Notes under the pieces: model-generated | Database searches by the model: none | Told to the model about the DNA's origin: nothing | The model's input: only the letters and a program-made list of their open reading frames with translations | Assembly (NCBI GenBank): GCA_022414725.1 | Contig: CM039464.1 | Location: 47,114,343-47,178,342 of the forward strand | DNA: 64,000 bases | From: Microglena sp. YARC | Taxonomy: Eukaryota > Chlorophyta > Chlorophyceae > Chlamydomonadales > Chlamydomonadaceae | Reading direction: 5' to 3' | Shown here: one piece after another, positions 53,101 to 62,100 of the stretch | Layout: the number at the start of each line of letters is the position of its first letter | Position numbering within the stretch: position 1 is the first letter of the stretch | Translations under genes and position numbers: made by a program

Positions 53101-56100
53101 NNNNNNNNNNNNNNNNNNNNNNNNNNNNNNNNNNNNNNNNNNNNNNNNNNNNNNNNNNNNNNNNNNNNNNNNNNNNNNNNNNNNNNNNNNNNNNNNNNNN
53201 NNNNNNNNNNNNNNNNNNNNNNNNNNNNNNNNNNNNNNNNNNNNNNNNNNNNNNNNNNNNNNNNNNNNNNNNNNNNNNNNNNNNNNNNNNNNNNNNNNNN
53301 NNNNNNNNNNNNNNNNNNNNNNNNNNNNNNNNNNNNNNNNNNNNNNNNNNNNNNNNNNNNNNNNNNNNNNNNNNNNNNNNNNNNNNNNNNNNNNNNNNNN
53401 NNNNNNNNNNNNNNNNNNNNNNNNNNNNNNNNNNNNNNNNNNNNNNNNNNNNNNNNNNNNNNNNNNNNNNNNNNNNNNNNNNNNNNNNNNNNNNNNNNNN
53501 NNNNNNNNNNNNNNNNNNNNNNNNNNNNNNNNNNNNNNNNNNNNNNNNNNNNNNNNNNNNNNNNNNNNNNNNNNNNNNNNNNNNNNNNNNNNNNNNNNNN
53601 NNNNNNNNNNNNNNNNNNNNNNNNNNNNNNNNNNNNNNNNNNNNNNNNNNNNNNNNNNNNNNNNNNNNNNNNNNNNNNNNNNNNNNNNNNNNNNNNNNNN
53701 NNNNNNNNNNNNNNNNNNNNNNNNNNNNNNNNNNNNNNNNNNNNNNNNNNNNNNNNNNNNNNNNNNNNNNNNNNNNNNNNNNNNNNNNNNNNNNNNNNNN
53801 NNNNNNNNNNNNNNNNNNNNNNNNNNNNNNNNNNNNNNNNNNNNNNNNNNNNNNNNNNNNNNNNNNNNNNNNNNNNNNNNNNNNNNNNNNNNNNNNNNNN
53901 NNNNNNNNNNNNNNNNNNNNNNNNNNNNNNNNNNNNNNNNNNNNNNNNNNNNNNNNNNNNNNNNNNNNNNNNNNNNNNNNNNNNNNNNNNNNNNNNNNNN
54001 AGAGAGATCACCTACCACCACACACACACTACACACACACACACTCTAACACACACCCACACACACACACACACCTACACAACAACCGTACACACAACAC
54101 ACACCTAACACACACACACAACCTACAAGACACACACACCTACACACACCCACACCTACACACACCACACTACACACACCTACAACACACCTACACAACA
54201 CACACCTACACACACTACACACCTACACAACAACAACACTACACACACACACACCTAACTTTACACACACAACTACACACACACACACCTACACACACAC
54301 ACACACCCTACACACACACACACACCTACACACACACCACCTACACACACACACCCCTACACACACACACACACACCTACACCCACCACCTACACACACA
54401 CACACATACACACACGCACACACCCTACACACAACAACACACCTACACACAGCACACACCTACACACCTACACACCTTACACCACACACACACCTACACA
54501 CACACAACCTACACACACACACCTACAACACACAACCTCACCACCCACACTACACAACACACAACACACCTACACCACACACACACAGCCTACACAACCT
54601 ACACACACACGAGACACCTACACACACACACACACCTACACACACACAACCTACAACACACACACCTACACACCACACCTACACACACACACCTCACACA
54701 CACACACTAACACACACACAACACATGCCACATACACACACAGGTAAGAGGTCGCAGATATTCCAAGATAGAGATGCGCTATGTTGAATGAACTACGACG
54801 GCATTTCTAGGAGTCCGATGGATCAATGGTGGTCCCGAGGTGACTTGGCCATGGGAGATCCCTCTGAAAGGTGGGTGTTAACTAGGGCAGGTTGGGTTGT
54901 GGGTAGGGGTGCGGTGGGGTGTGGGGGTGTGGGGGTGGGGGTGAACTCATAAATCTGTCCCGATGGCATATGGTGCACGAAGTGACTTGGCATTGAGATC
55001 CTCTGAAAGGTGGGTGTTTAAATTAGGGAGGTTGTGTTTGGGTTGGTGGGGGTGCGGGTGGGGTGTGGGTGGGGGTTGACTCATAAATCTGTCCGATGGC
55101 AATTATGGTGGCACCAAGTGACTTGGCCATGGAAGATCCCTCTGAAAGGTAGGTCAATACAACAAATTATCAATAATAACTGAGAAGTGGGTGCACAAAA
55201 ATAAATAAGTGTGCAATAATACTGATAAATATGAGTACATGAAATAAATCACATTATGAAGTACACTGGAAAAGGTGGGTAAATAAAATGAAATTATGCA
55301 GTACTGCCTGAAAAGTGGATTAGGTTTATACGATGAAAGCAGAGGGGTAATTTAATAACTTAGTTCTATAGATGCGAATGTTAGGGTAATACAATAGTAA
55401 GTTCTACAAAAAGTTCTAGCAATCAAGTTCTATGCCGCGTCGCTGCCGACGCTATAAATGGCAGAGAGTGATCGCGAGGGAGAGAGGTGGCAACGGAAGC
55501 GAGCTAGTTACGAGACAGTTGGCTGACGTGTCAGGCTTCATCGCGGTCAATTTGGACGGATGGTCGGTCGGCTCAATCGAAGGACAAATTGTACACTGGG
55601 GCTCCGGCCCAGAAGCAGGGGGCTCCGCAAAAAGTTGGGTATCGCGAACCACACTCCTCCTCACATTTTTGGCATCGCTTGCGACGCTGCCATAGAACTC
55701 GTCGAACTGTCTTTGTGATATCGTCAAAGTTTGGTATCAAGGACATGCAGTCTATCGGCAACGTTGCAAAGCTTCCTCGACTCTGACGCACCACTAACAC
55801 TTACCCCTGGTTGATGTTTTGGTACCTACACCCACATCCCACACCTGCACCCTACACCATACTCCAACTACCCCACACCTACACTCTACATCCACACCTA
55901 ACACCCTACACCCTCACCTACACCCCACACCCTACACCCACACCTACACGCCACACACTACACCCTACACCACATCACGCTACACTCTACAACCCCACAC
56001 GCTACACCCACACCCAACCCATAGACTACCACGACGCCAACCCTACACCTACACCACCCCAACACCGACCCCACATACCGCCGTTTTAAGCCCGACACCG

Positions 56101-59100
56101 ACACCCGACACCCCACACCCGACACCCTACACACCACACCCTACATCCCCACACCCGAACCCTAGACACCCTACAGCCCACACCCTACACCTACAGCTAC
56201 ACCCTACACCCCACACCCGACACCACTATTCAACCTACACCCTACACCCACACCTACACCCACAAGCCCTACACCACACCACACCCTAACCCACCTACAA
56301 CCCTAACACTCGCCTCACCCTACACCCCACAACCCCACACTCTAGACCCCACATCCTACACCCTAGACCCTAACACCCCACACCGCGTACACCCCCACCC
56401 CACACCCGACACCCCACACCCCACACCCGACACCCCACACCTCGAGCAGCCGACACCCCACACCTACACCCCACACCCCCACACCCATTACAACCCCCCC
56501 ACACCCCAACCTACACCCTACACCCTACACTCCCACACCTACACCTACACCCCACACCCATCCACCCACACCACACCCGCACTACACCCACCCTAACACA
56601 CCCACACACCCTACACCCTACACCCTACACCCAACCCACACCTACACCCACACCTACACCCCACACCATATCCCTACACCACATCCCACACGCCTACACC
56701 CCACACCCACACGCACATTTCCCCACCACGGGGCCCCACCCTACACCCACACCACACCCCACACCATACACCCACACAACCCACAGAACCCCCACACCCC
56801 ACACCTACACCCCACCCCACCCCAGCACTACACCCCCGCCATACTCCACACCCCACACCACTACACGCCACACCCCAACCCTACAACCCCACACCCCACA
56901 CCTATGTAACACACTACCCCACACCCCACACCCACACGCTACCCCCACAAACCCCACACCTACCCCACACCCCACACCTCCCCTACACCCACAGTCCCAA
57001 CAAATCCCAAAACTCCTACCGCACGCCCACACCTACCACACCCCACACCCCACATTTTGCCCCACCCCCACACCCTAACCCCACACCTACACCCCACACC
57101 CCACACCCTAACACCCCACACCCCCACACCCCACACCCTAAACACTTCCACAACCCCCCACACCCCACCCACCCCACACCCTACACACCACCCCACACCC
57201 CCGACACCCACACCCTACAACCCACACCCCACCCCACACCCACACCCCCACACCCCACACACCCCACACCGTTTATTAATGCAATCCCAGGAGGACAAGA
57301 CCCTACACCCTACACCCTGTCCACACCCCACACCCCACACCCTACACCCTACCCACCCTACACCCCACACCCACACCTACTACACCCTACCCACCCCAAG
57401 TCACCCTACAACCCTACACCCTACACCTTACAGGTGATGCTGGCCCAGAAGATGCTAATCACCAAGGCTGACATTGCCGGCAACATTGTCGCCCTGCATT
57501 CCACACTATGTACCCTACACCCGACACCCCACACCCTGCATTCTACACCCCACACCCTACACCCTACACTCCACAGGTTGCGCTGGCCCAGAAGATGCTG
57601 GTCACCAAGGCTAACATCGCCGACAACATTGTCGCCCTACATCCCACACCATGTACCCTACACCCTACACCCCACACCCTGCATTCTACACCCCACACCC
57701 TACACCCTACACTCCACAGGTTGCGCTGGCCCAGAAGATGCTGGTCACCAAGGCTAACATCGCCGGCAACATCGTCCCGCTACATCCCGCACCCTGTACC
57801 CCACACCCTACACCCCACACCCTACAACCCCACACCTACACCCTAAAAACCTGCACCCCATAGGTTGCGCTGGCCCAGAAGATGCTGATCACCAAGGCCA
57901 ACATCGCTCACCAGTGACAGTGACATCCTCACCTCCCCCCTGCCCCCACCCGCAGCCCCCCCACCACCACTACCTCATCACCACCCACTTTTCACCTGCA
58001 TAGGTTGCGCTGGCCCAGAAGATGCTGATCACCAAGGCCAACATCGCTGGCAAGTTCATTGTCTGCGCCACTCAAATGTTGGAGTCCATGATTGAGAACC
58101 CGCTCCCCACTCGTGCGGAAATGACTGACGTGGCGAATGCAGGTAGGGTGGTGGGGGGTGGGGGGTGCTGGGTGGTGGGTGGAGAGTGGTGGTGGGGTGG
58201 TGGTGGGGTGGGGTGGAGGGGAGGTGAACGCAGGTAGGGTGGTGGGTGGTGGGGTGGTGGCGAATGCAGGTAGGGGGTGCAGAAATTTGACGACGCGGCA
58301 AGCGCAGGTAGGGGGGTTGTGGGGTGGTGTGGGTAGTGAGGTGGTGGCGAATGCAGGTAGGGGGGTTGGGGGGTAGGGGGTGGGTGGTGGGTGGTGGTGG
58401 GTAGTGAAGTGGTGGCGAATGCAGGTAGGGGGGTACGGATATGACAGACGTGGCGAACACAGGTACGGGGGGTGGATGGTGGTGGTGGGTGTGGTGGGGG
58501 TGGAGGAGGTGTGGCGAATGCAGGTAAGTGGGTGGATGGTGGAGTGGTGGTGGGGTGGTGGTGGAGGGGAGGCGAACGCAGTTAGGGTGGTGGATGGTGG
58601 GGTGGTGGCGAATGCAGGTAGGGGGGTTGGGGGGTGGTGGTGGGGTGGTGGTGGCGAATGCAGGTAGAGGGGTGCGGAAATCACGGACGCGGCGAACGCA
58701 GGTAGGGCGGTTGGGGGGAGGGGTGGTGGGTGGTGGGTAGTGAAGTGGTGGCGAATGCAGGTAGGGGTTGCAGAAATGACGGACGTGGCGAACACAGGTA
58801 GGGTGGTGGTGGTGGGGTGGTGGTGGTGGGGTGGTGGAGGGGTGACGAATGCAGGTAAGGGGTGGATGGTGGAGTGGATGTGGGGTGGTGGTGGAGGGGT
58901 GGCGAACGCAGACAGGGGGGTGGAGTGGTGGTGTGGGGTGGTGGCGAATGCAGGTAGGGGGGTTGGGGGGGGTGTGGGGTGGTGCTGAAATGACGGACGC
59001 AGCGAACGCAGGTAGGGGGTAGGGGTGGGGTGGTGGATGGTGGGGTGGGGGTGGGGTGGTGGTTAGTGAAGTGGTGGCGAATGCAGGTAGGGGGGTGGAT

Positions 59101-62100
59101 GGTGGGGTGGTGGTGGAGGGTGGCGAACGCAGTTAGGTGGTGGATGGTGGGGTGGTGGTGGGAGTGGTGGAGGGGTGGCGAATGCAGATGGTGAGGTGGA
59201 TGGTAGTGGTGGGTGGTGGTGGTGGTGGAGGGGTGGCGAATGCAGTTGGTGGGTGTGGGTGGTGGTTGGTGGTGGTCAGCGCTTCTTTTCCTAAATACAA
59301 ACCTTAAACCAAAACCCTTAACCACGTAAACCAAACCCTAAACCAAAACCCTTAACTACGTAAACCAAACCCTAAACCACCTAAACTTTAACCATCACCA
59401 GTCTGAAACACCTAACCCTTAACCACCTAAACCCTAAACCACCTAAACCCTGAACCACATAAACCTTAACCCACCTAAACCCAAGTGCTATCCAACTTCC
59501 CCGGTTGACAACTTGCGACTGCAGTGTTTGATGGCACAGCTGGTCAACTATGGTGGTGGAGACCACCACCACCACCACCACTACCACCACCATCACCACC
59601 ACCACCACAGCCGACCACTACCACCACCACATCCACCACAGCTGATCAGCTTCCCCCAACTTGCGACTGCAGTGTTTGATGGCACAGCTGGTCAACTATG
59701 GTGGGGGAGACCACCACCACCACCTCCACTACCACGACCGCAGCTGACCACCACCACCATCACAGCTGACCACCACCACCACTTCCACTACAGCTGACCA
59801 GCTTTCCCGTACTTGCTACTGCAGTGTTTGACGGCACGGACGCTGTGATGCTCTCTGGCGAGACCGCTAATGGCAAATTCTCTTATGAGGCTGCGGCCAC
59901 CATGGCTGCCATCGTCGCTAATGCGGAGGTCGGGGTCAACAATTACCAGGTAGGTAGAGGGGTAGAGAGTTAGTTCCTGTGTTCGATTTGATTTGATTTG
60001 ATTATGTGTGGTCGTTTTTTAGATACGTTGTGTTGCATTGAGCTGAGTTGAGCTGCGGTCACCATAGCTGCCATCGTCACCAATGCAGAGGTTGGGGTCA
60101 ATAGCTACCAGGTAGAAGGAGGGGTAGAGAGTTGGTTCCTGTGCTCGATCTGTTTTGATTTGATTCTGTGCGATCGTTTTTTACATACGTTGCGTTGCAT
60201 AGAGCTGTGTTGAGCTGTGGCCACCATGGCTGCAATCGTCGCCAATGCAGAGGTTGGGGTCAATAGCTACCGGGTAGGTTGTGTTGGGGTTCAGTTCACC
60301 AGTGCTTGTCATTTTAAACTGGATTTCCTGTTTTGAAGGTTATGTTAAGTAAAAACAATTGCGCAGAACGCGCAGTTTTTAAAAAGGCAGTTGTGCTTTT
60401 AACGCTGCAAAACAATGACATCTAAAAACGCTGACTAATTTGACCAAGTGCAGTAGCCAACTTGGGTAGCCTACTTGCCTACCCCTGTACTGTAACAACG
60501 TACACATAAACAAGTTCGGCCTGGGCCTAATTTTCAAGCCTATATACATTACAGAGGCATCTATACAAAACTAACAAAAAAACTACCCTTAGACTGTATC
60601 CACATACACATGTGGCGCTGGCCCAGAACTGGGGAAGGCTGGTGTGTGTTTGCATAACCAACATCAGCACTCAACCCCCAACCAAACCCAAACCCCCAAC
60701 CACCCCCACCCCCACCCCCACCCCCCCCGCACACAAGCCACCCAATCCCCAACCAACACCAACACCCAACACAACATACCTACCCAGCACATAGATACCC
60801 AACACATACACACACAAACACATTCATTCATTCATTCATTCATTCATGCATTCATGCATTCATTCTTTATTTAATTCATTCATTCATCCATTCATTCATT
60901 CATGCATTCATTCATTCATTCATTCATTCATTCATTATTTAATTCATTCATTCATCCATTCATTCATGCATGCATGCATTCATTCATTCATTCATTCATT
61001 CATTCATTTATGTATTAATGTATTTATCATCAGCCGTCTCACCGCCCGATGTTCCCTCTTCTTCAGACTTATGACGTGGCTTATGTGAGAAGTCCATGAC
61101 CCAACCCAAACCAACCAAACCAAACCAAACCAAACCAGTCCAACCCAGTCCAAACAGTCCAACCCAGTCCAACCCAGTCCAACCCAGTCCAACCCAGTCC
61201 AAACCCAACCCAGTCAACCCAACCCAGCCCAGCCAAACCCAACCCAACCCAACACCACAAACCAACCACCACCAAACACCAAACACCACCACCACCAAAC
61301 ACCATCAACCACCAACCACCCACCAACCCCACCACCAACCACCCCCCACCAACCACCACCCCCAGACCTACGACTTCATCCGTGACTTCTCCGAGAAGCC
61401 CATGACCACATCGGAAGCTGTCCTGGGTTGCGCTTGCATGAACGCCATTGACGTTGGGGCTAGCATGATCCTCGTCGTCACATCTTCCGGCATTGCCGCC
61501 CGACTCGTTGCCAAGTACCGCCCACCTGTCCCCGTGCTTGTGGTCACCAACAATGTTGCCACCATGCGACAGTGCTTGCCAGTCTTTTCCCTGCACCCCT
61601 ACTTCGTGGCTGACCTGCCAAGCTCCCGCACTGACATCGAGTTTGACATGATGATCGAGACGGCCATCCTGTTTGCAATGGAGAAGGTGAATCCGTTGTG
61701 CATTGTCAAAATCAGGGCGTGTAGGGTGTAGGGTGTGGGGTGCGGAGGTTACCAACATCGTGACCACCATGCGACAGTGCTTGCCCGTCTTCTCCCTGCA
61801 CCCCTACTCTGTGGCCAACCTGCCAAGCTCCCGCACTGACACCGAGTTTGACATAATGATTGAGACGGCCATCCTGTTTGCAATGGAGAAGGTATGTTTG
61901 TATGTATGTTTCAGTCCAGGTGTAGGCCAAATGTGCTTGAGGGACTTGCCCAACTGTGATAAGAAGGGCTAAAAATAACAAGTCCTATCCAGCGTTGCAA
62001 GCGACGTTAAAAATTGGCGGGGAGTATTCGTGATGGAGCGACAGGTGGCAATGGAAGCGAGTTAGTTACAAGACCGTTTGCTGGCGTGTCAGGCTTCGTC

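Noticed and set aside
52734..54710. 658-codon ORF spanning the gap
   Set aside because: It is mostly N and low-complexity CA DNA.
59300..59480. CCCTAAACC repeats suggestive of interstitial telomere sequence
   Set aside because: The units are irregular (CCACCTAAACCTAAACC) and occur as the body of the introner-like element in several introns.
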